DNA from: Marsupella aquatica
Taxonomy: Eukaryota; Marchantiophyta
Assembly (NCBI GenBank): GCA_973895155.1
Contig: OZ316893.1
Coordinates: 4,278,001 to 4,342,000 of the forward strand
DNA: 64,000 nt
Direction: 5' to 3'
Shown here: positions 10,193-22,200 of the stretch, one piece after another
Numbering within the stretch: position 1 is the stretch's first letter
How the letters are laid out: every line of letters starts with the position of its first letter
Program-made: the position numbers and the translations under genes
The notes under the pieces: model-generated
The model's input: the letters and a program-made list of their open reading frames with translations, nothing else
Database searches by the model: none
Told to the model about the DNA's origin: nothing

Positions 10193-13100
10193 ATGTGCAG
10201 GATCATAATTATTATGGTGACATCGACAGTCTGGATCAAGGAAGGCGGACAAGTAATTATAGGCATACGTGAGAAACAGGTTGGAAAAGGTCGCGTGATA
10301 AGTCTTGATCCTTCCAGGGTTTGTCACAATGTTCCTCTTGGGGTGGACAGAGTTCTTCTTCTATTGGAGGAAGTTTTTGACGAGACCATTCTATGCGAAG
10401 ATGGCGAACTTTTGAAGGACATGATTGGGGGTTACCTTGTATGGGAAAGGAATCAGCTTTTTCGAGCTCCCATGGAATCGGAGGATGTGTTTGGCACTGT
10501 TGGTGATGATCAAGATCCAGTCAATCAAAATTCTGATGGGAACAACCATAATGAGAGTCGGTCTGGTGTGGAAGTAGTTTTACCAAAGGCCTTGTGGATG
10601 GGCATGCCTGTAAAGGTGGTGGATGAGAACAAGTTGATATTTGCAGTGGCAACTATACATGTTCTAGATCCTATAGTCAAGCTTGGGGATGTCACCCTTG
10701 GGAATACACATGTGGGAATTCTGATCAACGATTTTGTCGAGGGAGCTACCATAGATCATCTGAAGCATAGAGATTGCTTAAAAGCTTGGTCGATGGACCA
10801 ACTCATTGCCAAGGATGGCAACTTGTTGTCTTTCCACAACATCAGGCAAGCTGTGGGAGGGAACACATCTCCAACAAGTGGCAAGCGGTCCTACGTCCAT
10901 AAAAGTAGGAAAAGAAAGAGTCCATCTTCCCAGACATCTAGAAGAGACACATCTTTGGCACGTCAAGATGTGTTGTTGATAAACACTAAGGACTGTTGTA
11001 GTGAACATTGTTGCCAATATTTGGACCGCAACTTGGCTATGGCAATTAGGCAAAAGTGGTGGTCAAAATCTTTTGCGGAGCGCAAGGAGGAGGAAATCAA
11101 GGCTATTAAAAATACAATACACTTGGGTACTGGAGAAAGGATTCTAGCAGTGGAGGGCAAAGTATTGTGCTTGGAGGCATGGAGAATCATTCATTCAAGA
11201 GGAAAGACTCAATTTTATGCCTTGAAGAAGACTGTGATGGCTGGAATGAACATAGGTACCCATGGTAATGCTGGAAAAAGGCGTATGTCCGAGAAAGTAT
11301 CTCAAGCGTTCATGTCAATGAAAGAGATCATTGAGGAGGCAGCTGATCATCATCCAGCCAAGTTGAGAACCATGGCAGATAATACAAGGATGGTTTTGAG
11401 GGAATTGCCAACAAATCTTACTTGGGAGAATATTATAAACAGGGTTAATCTTGTCAACCAGGAGGCTGGTCTTCCTCCAATTTCCCAACCCACCTTGAGT
11501 CATCTACATCAGATGTGTTTCAGGGAGTTCTCACGTCACAAAAAAGGCAACAACTTTTCAAAGTGTACAACTTGTAGTGAGTTGCTTCAACGGAAAGCAA
11601 ACCTTACAGGAGCTAAGGAAGAGTTAGAGGGCCTAAGGCGTGACGAGGAGGAACATCACCAAGACCACACACAACAAAGAATGTGCTATCATACCTGGAG
11701 ATATGAGTCCATCCATCGTCCAAAGGAAGTATTATGCCTTATTCATGATAAGATGGATCATTCAAAGACAGCTCTCCCAAGAATGCCCTTCAATCCTAAG
11801 CATGTGGATGGTGCCCAAAAGTTCCCAATTACTGTCACTGGTATCCTTACTCATGGTCATGGTCCCAAGGCCATAGCCCAATATCATGTTGGAGTGTGGC
11901 CAGGTGATGTCAACATCACTATTGGGTCAATTGATTCAATACTAAGGATGTTGGAAAACCCAAATCCAATGATCAAATCACTTGTGGAGAGGCCAGACTC
12001 GACAAGTCTTTTTAAAGACCTCCTTTTTGGGAGAGCAGATATCTTGGAGGCAAGTGTCCTTAGAGCATTTGAGGATGACATTGCCTACATCTCAAGCCTA
12101 GGTACTTTACTCACAATCCTTTAATTTATTATTATTTAATAATATAAGCTCACACACACTGACACTCTACTTTGTGTAGTTGTTGCTCCTCCTAGCCAAG
12201 GTTTCATTAATAGGGTTTAAACCCTAAACCCTAAATTGGGGTTTAGGGTCTGACTAGGGTTTTGTTTAAAAGCATTTTGAGATTGTTACATTGTGATGCA
12301 GCACCTGAGGCACCAAAGTTTAGGCCCCTTCCACGAGTATTGAAGCTACAACTAGATAATTGTGCCCAGACAACAAGAACAGATATATGATGGCTTATTT
12401 GTCACTGTTGACGGCAAGGGAGGTGTTTGAAGAGGTTCATCTTGGTTTTATGGTGGTTGGGCATACTGAGGACGTTGACGGTATGTTCGGGCATTTTTCA
12501 GAGTCTATGATGCATAACCCCACATACTCATTGCCTGAGTTAATGTCCTTGTTCATGAGAGCAAGGACACCCAATGCAGTCCCACATTTTCTACAGGAGG
12601 TCCCAGATTTCAAAAACTACTTAGCTCCATTCATGTTGAAGGGCCTGAGGCATTGGTGGGGCATTTAAAACCCAGGCTGTTTAGGTTCTATGTTCGTCAT
12701 GATAGTATGCCATGCTTCCAGTACAAAATGAAGTCAACTGATCAGGGATGGTTACCCAAGGAAGGTATTGAAATGTGGTCATGGAAAGATGACAAAAGTC
12801 CTCACATCCCAATTGGGGTGCCCAAACGGCTACCAATGATGGAGTTGAAAATGCTTCCTGAACTGCTGACAGGGTTGAAGAAGCATGTGTCATTCTTTGA
12901 GTTTATTCTAAAGCGAACAAAAGAGGAAGAACCAAAGCGACGTTGGACAACTCTCATCAATTATTGGAATGACATTGTAGATACTCTACAGGGTGAGCAG
13001 GTGCAATATGAACCTGAAGGTGCACACAACTTGGAATACGGGTTTTGGCCTTTATCAATATGGAGAGAGCACGTTCCACCAGAATATCGAAATGTGGCAT

Positions 13101-13585
13101 GTGAGTTGGAGGCAATAGTGGATTATGTGGGACCAGCAAAAGATAAACCTCCTGAGAGTTTTAACCCTAGGGTTGATGTTGTGAAGGGCTGTTATGTGTT
13201 GGTACGGCCGGACGACTCAGACCTGGATGTTTATCCCGTCCATATGGGGTTAGTTGTTACAGATGTGGTAGAAGGACCAGTGAATGAACAAAACCTTCTT
13301 ACTCATGTATGTGGCGTTGAGTGGTTTAGACCATTTATGGCAAAGAAGCAACGTGGTCAATCAGACTGGCAGCCAAGAGAGCGGTGGGCAGATTCTTGGG
13401 ATAAGAAATGGGAATGTGATCCATCTTCAATATACAAGGAAGCTGAGACAATAGATGTTTCCTCTGCCTTGTGGTGTTTCAAAGCACGCAAAGGACCAGT
13501 GACAGGGCTGGTAGGAATTCCAAAGAATGTTGCTGTCAAGGCAAGAGATTATCTCTTGACATGCATAGCAAGTGACAAATCCTAG
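10193..13585 (+). pseudogene. DUF7869-like (RNase H-fold, transposase-like) gene with BAH-like C-terminus
   Basis: The first exon is open from ATG 10193 (or from an acceptor-like TGTGCAG ending at 10200) to about 12101. It encodes about 636 residues: an N-terminal domain with a hydrophobic 'VGILINDFVEGATI' region, a basic KRKSPSS patch, Cys pairs (CCSEHCC; CTTCSELL) and an IHDKMDHSKTALPR motif that resembles the first catalytic Asp segment of DUF7869-type proteins. A phase-1 intron (about 12102-12301) leads to LKLQLDN, a likely second Asp, then DNKNR and VVGHTEDVDGMFG. The last third (to 13585) holds GCYVLVRPDDSD...YPVHMGLV...VEWFRPF, resembling a BAH-like fold. Two one-base frame breaks (near 12368 and near 12640) separate the three open parts. 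Family comparison is from memory of motif layout. The protein may derive from a DNA transposon; no terminal inverted repeats were identified. Confidence 0.6.
12212..12249. repeat. Interstitial telomere-type repeat in fold-back arrangement
   Basis: AGGGTTTAAACCCTAAACCC followed shortly by GGGGTTTAGGGT: plant telomere units in both orientations. They lie inside the inferred intron of the DUF7869-like gene. Confidence 0.8.
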
Positions 13586-13665
13586 ACAGTAATGAAGCAT
13601 GTAGTTTAGCATACAGTTTAAAAGGCAACTCAGAATAGTAGTAGCCAGAGAACTCAAGTTTAGAC

Positions 13666-14250
13666 AAGTCTTATCGTCTAAGTTAGTTAGTTGGTTAGTT
13701 TATTTAAGATATAATATTAGTTAGTGGGGCCTTAGTTTGGTGATATTAAGGCATGATATTATTGACATTCAAATGAATGTCCAGTAGACATTGTAATATA
13801 CAACAATCCTATTAATAAATAATAATTATAGTTACACCCTCAAGTGAACTCAACTTTCAATGATTTCTGATTTTATATGGTTCCATGCCTGATTGAGTCA
13901 AAGCAATAGAAACTAACTAATTAAAGGGTGATACTATAATTGTAGGTCACGCACCCTGGTGCGTGTCAATCTTTTTTGTATTCAATCCTATAGTAATTAA
14001 ATAGACAAGTTAGTTAGTTGGTTAGTTTATTTAAGATATAATATTAGTTAGTGGGCCCTTAGTTTGGTGATATTAAGGCATGATATTATTGACATTCAAA
14101 TGAATGTCCAGTAGACATTGTAATATACAACAATCCTATTAATTGTTGTAAAGAAACTAATTAATTAAAGGGTGGTACTTACTATGATTGTAGGTCACGC
14201 ACCCTGGTGCGTGTCAATCTTTTTTGTATTAAAACCCTATAATAATTAAA
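13666..14250. repeat. Tandem duplication downstream of the DUF7869-like gene, each copy with a palindrome
   Basis: A block starting at TTAGTTAGTTGGTTAGTTTATTTAAG occurs at about 13681 and about 14010. Both copies carry GACATTCAAATGAATGTC (a short hairpin) and end in CACGCACC-CT-GGTGCGTG, at 13948-13965 and 14196-14213. The left copy has about 90 bp of extra sequence. Confidence 0.85.
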
Positions 14251-15500
14251 TAGACAATTGAAACAATGAATGATAGTTTAATTAAGGATTTGTGCATGGA
14301 TCAAGAGGTACTTGATGTCATTTAGTGATGCATTGTTATAAAGATCTTGCAACAAAACATTTGAAGTTTTTGACTATCCCACCAAATGTTAAAGAGGTTG
14401 ATCATTCATTAACTAATAATATTTAGATAAAATTGGAATTAATCTAATACTTCAGTATTCCTTAAATTGGGGTTTTTTGGCTGTGGTCTGGGGGGGATAC
14501 AGAGGTTTACACCTCCACTACGTACATACCATTTCATTTGCTTTTTCTTGGCACTTGTGAATGTGATTGGACTTTTTCTATGCATGTTGGTTGCTAGCAG
14601 CTTGCACATATGCCTTGCCGGTGACTTGGATGTTTTCGATACACTATGGCTACGATACTATATGTCACGACAAAGAGCCTTATTACTAATATTGTGATGA
14701 ATGTATATACATGGATGTTGCCTACTTTAAAAAATATTATAAAAAACAGTTTGCATTACATTAAAAATACCCTTGCGTTGTTCGCACGTCCTCCCTGCAT
14801 CAGTAACGCTGAGGGCCCAAGGGCAAATTATGGCCCGATCCGGGTTGGGCTGATTGGGGGCCCCAAGCGGTGATGATATTTGAGGTCCTAGGCATGAGCA
14901 CTGGGTTGGCCCGAGCACAACGGGCTAAGGCACTCCGCTTGCGGACGCCTAATGAGAAAGTTATGGGCATTGTCAATTGGTGGCGCGCCCATATATGCGG
15001 GATAGGGTCTGGGTTGGGGTCCAAAATTTTGGGGACCAAAATTGGTCCGGGGGTGGCAGGTCTCCAGAAGCATATATGAGGGGAGTGGTGTCTCCTTGGG
15101 GGCTAAGGGCACGCCGAAGTCATGAGTCGCGAGGGTCACGACACTAAGGGAAAACGTCAAACGGAAACGACGATATCTTCCCAACGGGAAGTCCGTTGGA
15201 GGACTTCTTGGATGCGTTGGAAATCTCTCAAGGAGGGCTATATCCTCTTGAGCTTAGATGGGTCTGGGGGCGCCATAGGCTCTCAAGATTTGCGGGTGTT
15301 ATCTCATCCGCTTGCCAAATCCTACCGAAACAGTAGCCAAGCCGCGTTCAGTCTCCCAAGGGAGCTTGCGTTAGGGAGGCAAGGCCAAGTAGGCATGGAG
15401 GACCTTTTGAAGTCTCATGTACTGCTTCTCAAAAATAGGATTCTATGAAACATTGAATGCAATACCACTTGTATAAAAAGCTTTTGCCCAAAGCTTGTCC
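14251..15500. other. Intergenic; GC-rich stretch of unknown origin
   Basis: From about 14800 to 15400 composition becomes GC-rich, with GGGCCC-containing direct and inverted runs unlike the AT-rich flanks. This suggests an inserted repeat. The longest ORF (108 aa at 15122-15448) has no recognised motif. Otherwise nothing is supported. Confidence 0.3.
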
Positions 15501-15509
15501 AAATATGCT

Positions 15510-16080
15510 CTAATTTAATAAGCATCCATAATTATTGGGTTGGAAAGATTTCCTGCTCTGGCCATATGTCTGAGTCGTATTTGACTCATTCTTCATTTGA
15601 AAATGGTTTGACTCTTGTGTGGATGCTTGTGAATTGGAAGTTCCAATATCTGGCTTGCCACCCCTTATATCCTGCAAGATATGGGTTTCATCCCTTCGTT
15701 TGTAGTTGATGTTTGGTGAAAGTTTGATGACATTGTACATTCTATTGATTTCATCCAACTCCACATGACCATAGAGGCCTAGGCATGGGTGGTGCATTCC
15801 CTTTGATGATGTTTCCCATCAAATGTGCTTTTGCTCGTGTTGCATAAAAAATACTATATGTTTTACAAAACTTGCATTTTTGATAGATACGGTTCACATC
15901 ATTAGATGTTAACAACGCATCACATTGTTCAAAATATTTCCACACCATAGAAAATTTTGCACCATGCTCCCGCAAATGATTTGCTCCATGCCTAGGGATA
16001 GTGGAATGATATCCAGATTCACCAGACTCATTCTCATCGGAAGAAATCATTGTAAAGAATGATGTATATGTAGAATTCAA
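15510..16080 (-). pseudogene. BED zinc-finger fragment of a hAT-like transposase
   Basis: On the minus strand, an ORF ending at 15751 contains SMVWKYFEQCDALLTSNDVNR, then CKFC and RAKAHLMGNI. The pattern W.YF ... C..C ... HL is that of the BED finger found at the N-terminus of hAT transposases. A second ORF (15510-15797) overlaps it in another frame and continues with LYGHVELDEINRMYN, the sort of linker that follows the finger. One frame change near 15790 separates them. No catalytic or dimerisation domain is present nearby, so this is a 5' fragment. The finger match is incomplete, because the second His is not certain. Confidence 0.45.
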
Positions 16081-16233
16081 ACTCTGCAGTCTCTACCGTC
16101 AATAGAATGAGAGTGTCATCTCCTCTCCAACACACATTGACCATACATAAATAAAGTACAATAATTAATAAATATTTGTTGCATGTCAAAGATCATATAG
16201 CACATACCATGAAAACCCAACAACAAACACATT

Positions 16234-16620
16234 TCACAATATTTTCACCCTAAACCTCCCCCTCTCCCCAGACTCTCTCCCCACCCCGATCCCTCCCGTC
16301 CTGGTCCTCCCTGGTCCTGATCTCCGTCCCAATCCCGCCCTTGCCCGGTCCTCCCGGGCCCAGGGCCCCGTCCCCCAACCTTCCCTACCCCCCCCCCCGC
16401 CCGACCCCGCCCCCCACTTCAGCCCCGATCCCCAAACCTTGACCCTAAACCGGGGGAGTCTAAGACTTGGCCAGTAGGTTTTAGGACCGGGCCGGGAAAG
16501 TTTTCGACCAGGCCGGGAGGGTTGGGACAGTGTGGGACTTGGCTGGGAGAGGTCGGGAGAATTCAAGACCGGGCCAGGTATGGGACGGGAATGTTTTGGT
16601 CCTGACCGAGGAATATAACG
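16234..16620. repeat. C-rich low-complexity and short tandem repeat region
   Basis: Runs of C with CCCTCCC variants (16250-16430) are followed by degenerate copies of a GGCCGGGA/GGTTGGGA-type unit on the plus strand (16480-16600). The 140-aa minus-strand ORF over this region is Pro/Arg/Gly-rich and best explained by composition. Confidence 0.7.
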
Positions 16621-16659
16621 GAATATTGGACAAATAGGCCGTTTTTGGGCGGACAAGTT

Positions 16660-18520
16660 GTCATGTCATTTATTGTGTCGGACAAGGACACATCTTGTCC
16701 AACAGTGAAAACCTGACTTTGAGGTCTCTAAATGTACACTTTTCAACCCCAAAATGCAAACTATAGTAGAATACTCTATACCTACATAGTCAATTATAAA
16801 TTTGAGGTGGCAAAAATGATCTTTACTAGTAGGTGCCTAGTCCTAATTCATTTACAAAGGATGAACATGGTGGTAGGTCTAATGGCCATCACTTTTGCTT
16901 TTAGCCCAAATTACACTTTTTGAAAGCCAAATGTACATTTTATATTGCCCAAATATTCACAAATCAAATAAGAATTCACTTTTAATGAATAGATTGGCGG
17001 TGTCTTGCCACTTGTACTACACCAAACATTGTGGGCCCTTGTGACATCACAAGACTTTTAAATCTACAACGCATTTAGGCTCTAAGCTAGCGGCACCCCG
17101 TACCCTGCCCATCACTGCTTTTGATGCAGCCTGCCCGTTCTTGCAATAGGATCTTGGTTTATGTTCTACCAGCCGGTTGTTGTCCATGTAAACCACTTTC
17201 CATCCTCCGTCTGTGCCTTTCAAAATTGGGTGGGAGCCTGATGCCAACTATACCCAACTCCACAACCCCTGCCAATGCCCTGCCCTGCATTGCACTTGAC
17301 AACTGAATCGCAAGCCCTTTCCTCCAGGTGCATAGCAGATGTGAGAATTTTGGTCAATGTCTAGATATTATTCCAAATAGTACAAGAAATTATGTAATTC
17401 AAGTCAACACAAAAATATGGGATAGGGCTCAAATGGGTTGTGTGAATACATGGATAAGAGTCGGGCAAGAAATCTTTATTGTTGATGATAAGAAAGAAGG
17501 AACAAATGTTGGAACAAAAGATGCCTATGGGAGGCAAATACAGAAAAAATGCAAAATTAAATAAAAAGAGAAAATAAATGGGAATTAAAAGCAAAATTAA
17601 GCCATTTTGCTTCCCTAAAGTCTCATAATCACACTCTATGCAAAAATCCAAAATGTTTGTCATGCCCCAAAAGATTATCCTTCCAACGTGAGTACTTTAA
17701 TAGAAGAAAAATTAAAACACATCTTAGATGATATCATAATTACAAGAATGATCTCATGTAGTATGTATTCTACTATAAAAATAAGTATATCACTTGACAC
17801 TCCTGGTTAGGTCCCTCAAACATCAAAATATGATTATTGTTATTTTCTTTAGATCTGAGTGCACATAGTATATTGACACATTTTCAAGTGTGATTATGGG
17901 CAGGGCTCCTGATCTGACGGCTCAGGTTGATTCCAATGGAAATTTTTGGTCACATTGCCTATTATAAAAGTAGATACTACTCTCCTTCTGGAGATAAGTG
18001 ACGTTTATATTGATTGTGAACACAAAGTCAGCTTCATAACTATGATACATATTCCTGAACTGCTCTTTGTTGTAGCTATCCAATATGTAAGAGTTATATT
18101 TACTCCCTCTTCAAACCTGAAACAACCACAGGAAAACCTACAGAGGTAGTCACAGAGGAAAACTACAGACATTTTGCAGAGCTGAATATCGCAAATAACA
18201 CTAAAGCTCACACTTACTGCACATAATTTCTTTCCGCCTTGTCAATGCACATAGACAAGTCACCTCCGTGCAAGTCATACAGCTCACCTTCTCCACGGAT
18301 GTCAAGCCTAACTAGGCAGCAAAATGCCAAGCGCTTTTGGCATCCATGACTATGTCATGTGACTTGATGGTCAATGTCGGACATTACGGTTTTTTTGTGC
18401 TCCTCTGTTAATATGTACATACAAGAAGGCAAAAGTCAGAACCAAAAGATAGCACACAGACTTCAAACAGCAAGACAATGCAGAGACTCAAAACATACAA
18501 CATCATGATTTAAAACCGTG
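16660..18520. other. Intergenic, no gene supported
   Basis: The sequence is mostly AT-rich. Short ORFs at 17047-17247 (minus) and 17328-17564 (plus) have no recognised domain or splice-consistent partners. Confidence 0.3.
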
Positions 18521-18524
18521 CATG

Positions 18525-18657
18525 AAATCTACGTCAGCCGTACAACCAGAATATAAACCAAGATACATGTCGTTCAAATCACTTGGTTTGTAGATCATAA
18601 ACATAGTGTATTGGTTTATGTTCTGGTCTATGGCCCGCATTAACTTGACGTAGATTT
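18525..18657. repeat. Imperfect 133-bp fold-back (MITE-like or hairpin)
   Basis: The left arm starts AAATCTACGTCA and contains CCAGAATATAAACCAA. The right arm contains TTGGTTTATGTTCTGG and ends TGACGTAGATTT. The arms pair over two long blocks with an unpaired stretch between. This could be a miniature inverted-repeat element or a long hairpin transcript precursor; no direct evidence of transcription is visible. Confidence 0.65.
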
Positions 18658-19289
18658 AACACTTATTAGGGCCTTCAAAACCATTTGAGTTTTCAAGAAA
18701 GCTGGATATATGAGAGTTAATATTGAAATCTTTTGGCATAATATTACTAGAACCCTTCAAAGACCTCAAGATCATTTCGGGGTCTCAAATCTAGGTAAAT
18801 CCATTCATTTGGTTCATTAATAAATGAGGATGATGGGTAGATATTACTGACTGAATTTCTTCACAGTCGAGTGAAGCAGTTGCTGAGGCAACTCGTCCAC
18901 CTTCACAAGTGGCAATCACCAAACTTGACACTCATATCCCAGGCATCCCTTTATACAATCCATGATCAGCCTTCCTCACAGCCCACCTATCTTGTGCGCA
19001 GACGGTAGCTTCTCCAATCCTCGCCTGCTTTCTCTAAAGTAGGAATGATCAGGTATGTCTCAAGCCCAGCAGGCTTACCTCGAGTGACGGTAGCGCACAT
19101 TCAACTTCACCGACATCAGGATCAACCAGAGTTGATAATATATTCATAGAAACTGCTTCCCTAGATGCCTCTAAAATCCGAAAGATCAAACTCCCCATCA
19201 TTACACAAGTCATCGAGATGAAGCATCTCAGAATCGACATCAGAATAAACATCAGGGACAGCTTCGTCACATGACTCTCCTTCCATCTT

Positions 19290-22200
19290 CACAACATGGT
19301 GTGCTACCTCTGTTACAAGTCCAAAAGACACCAGCTGCTCTCCGAGTGATTCCATCTCTTGCAAACTGCTCGATTTTGAGAATTATAAACTTGGGATCAA
19401 ATTTCCTCAATGGAAACAGACCTCCTGGGGTTAGGTACATTGTCCGGTCTTGAAGCTCTGGGATTGCATATATATTCTCTTTCCGGCAACTTCCCTCGTG
19501 AGCTGGGGAATTGCTCCTCGCTTCGTCACCTCGATGTTTGGACTAATTACCTTCTTGGCCCAGTGCTCCCTCAAGAGCTCCTCCAGCTGAAACTACAAGA
19601 ACTGCAAGCTAGCGAGTGCAGCTTTGGTGGATCTATTCCTATGTGGATATTTGTCCTTGTCTTACAATCGCTTCGAAGAAGAAATACAGGACACTATAGG
19701 ACAACTTAAGCTCTTAACTATGGTCCACCTGGACTAGGAATGTGCTCCGTTAGTAATTGCACATTCCTAGTCCAAATGTCAACGGAGACTAACCTAGTTG
19801 AAGGTCACATCCCGCAGGATGTAGGCCTGCTAGCGAACCTGAAAGTGCTGAGTTTTCGCTGAAAATAACATGATTGAAAATAACATGACTGGTGTCAAAT
19901 GTTCCTTCATCTCTCGATAACTGTTCGGCCCTAGTTTGATCTTGAACTAGGGCTGAACTTCGGGATGGACCCCCAGCCTTTGCCATCGTGGATAGGATCC
20001 CTCACAGATTTACAAATTCTCTTTTTTGCTGCCATGAATCTGCAGGGTGAATTTCCGGAATTCATAGGGAATCCCTCCAATCTTCAGCAGCTTTATTTGT
20101 ACGGGAACAATCTCTATGGAGCTCGTCCAACTACCTTGAAATATTGCGCCATGCTGAACATACTTGAAACACAGCGCAACAATCTCATTGATAACATCTC
20201 GTCAGAGTTGGGGCTACTCAGTTATGTTATTGACTTCCGCGCTGATTACAAGTTCGTAGGTCCCTTTCCACCCTTCTTTGCCAGCTGGAGTCAACTGGTT
20301 ATTTTTGACGTGGTACAAAATCTCCTCAGCGGGATTCTAGAAGCTAGTCCCAGCCGCAATTGGAGACTTAAACCAATTGATTTCCATTGGTGCTGGTCAG
20401 AATGATTTTGCAGGCCCCATGCATTCCGAAGACATTCGGTAATTCTTCTAGTACAACTGAATTGGATTTAGATGGCAATCACCTTAGTGGAGAAATTCCA
20501 AGTTCGTTGCTGATCGAACATCATCAGTTTACAGACGTTGGTCCTTCAAGAAAACTGCCTACAGGGAAAAATCCCGGTGGACATCCTCAAGTTTGGTCGT
20601 CAATTCCGTTTGCTAACTTTGAGTCAGAATCTGCTAGAGGGTAGCATTCCTTCCGAGCTTGGTGAGTTATCTGGATTGACATATTTAGATTTCAGCAACA
20701 ATTACTTTAGTGGGGTTATTTCTAGCTCTCTTGGAAACTATTCCAATCTGAATCTGCTCGATCTTTCCCACAACCACTTTAGGGGAATATTCCAGCTTTG
20801 GCAATCATGGCGATGTCTACCTCGCTCAGATCTTTGAGCCTTTCACACAATTTCCTTTCAGGGATTTGGCCTAGCTCAGAGTTTAGCAAGTTGGTCACTA
20901 TTCAAACCATCAATGTCTCTGGGTCTATTCCTCTCGGGCTTGGGGAATGCTTATCTCTACAAAGCTTAGATATCTCCATGAATCGCTTCACAGCAGAAAT
21001 CCCGCAATCCCGCAGGACCTTGGATTGCTTCCCAAGCTCAAATTTTTCAATGCTTCGTTTAATGCGTTTGAAGGACCTATCCCTCAAATGGGGCTCTTCA
21101 ACAGCAACGGCATCAGTAGAGATTCGTTCTTGGGAAATCCTACTGTATGCGGTCCTGCCGATATCATCGGACCAGACCATCAAGAGTGTGCCGTGGCGCC
21201 GAGGAACGACAGCAGCCGGGCAAGTTGTGGAGGTTTCAAATGCACAAATGTGTGGGTACCTGTTACGACGGCCATCATCGCTTCAATAACGCTCCTAGTT
21301 GTTCTCACTGTCACCTAGATCAAGTTGCGCTGGACTCTTCCCAAAGGTTCGACAACAATTGATGAGGACAAAGAGGTCATTCTCTATTTTGCGACTCACG
21401 TCATATTCACGGAAAGCGACGTGTTGCGAACAATCAATGATCTGGACAACGATAACCTCATTGGAGGAGGAGGCCCAAGCCTTGCTTTCAAGGGCAATAG
21501 AATTCAAGGGTGTAGAATTTGCTCTGAAGAAGCTTCTCGATCCTGCTTGCAAAAGAGCAAGGGACGTTGCTAGCAACCACCAAGCGAGGGACCCAGCCAA
21601 GGAATTAAGCAGAAGCGGCTAACTTCCGACATAGGAACATACTCAAGTGTGGCATTCTACTCCAAGCCGCACCTGTACGTTCTTTTTCTGGAGTACTTGT
21701 GTGAAGGAAATTCACAGGAACATCTTCACGAAGGGAAAGGATGTAAGCTTCATGGGAAACTAGACTCAAAGTAGCGATGGGCGTGGCTCAAGGACTGGTC
21801 TATCTCCACCACAATTTCCCTGAGCCAATCATTCACAGAGATTTGAAGCCGAGCAATATCCTTCTGGATGCAGATTTTGAGCCCATAATTAGTGACTTTG
21901 GTGTCTCTAAGTTTGTCGATGGAGTAGGAGATGGACCCGTGACAGTAACAACACTCTGTGGAACGATTGGTTAATTACATGCCACCAGGTGAGAAATTTC
22001 ACATTGAATATGCTCGAGTTCATGTAGATAGTATTGCATTGAGTCATTCGAACTAGTAACTATATACATCATGGTAGATTTTAAGTTTATTTCATAATGT
22101 TTTAACTCTATCCTAGATTTTAATTAAGTAATTTAATTCGGAGCATGATCCGGACGGTGCAAGATACTTATTCATGGCGTTTCGAATGTCCTCCAGAATA

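Noticed and set aside
16234-16656. 140-aa Pro/Gly/Arg-rich ORF
   Set aside because: Explained by C-rich simple sequence and a short degenerate repeat.
19049-19364. Minus-strand acidic ORF that faintly recalls a GATA-factor N-terminus
   Set aside because: No zinc finger or continuation is present, and it overlaps the start of the LRR-kinase relic on the other strand.
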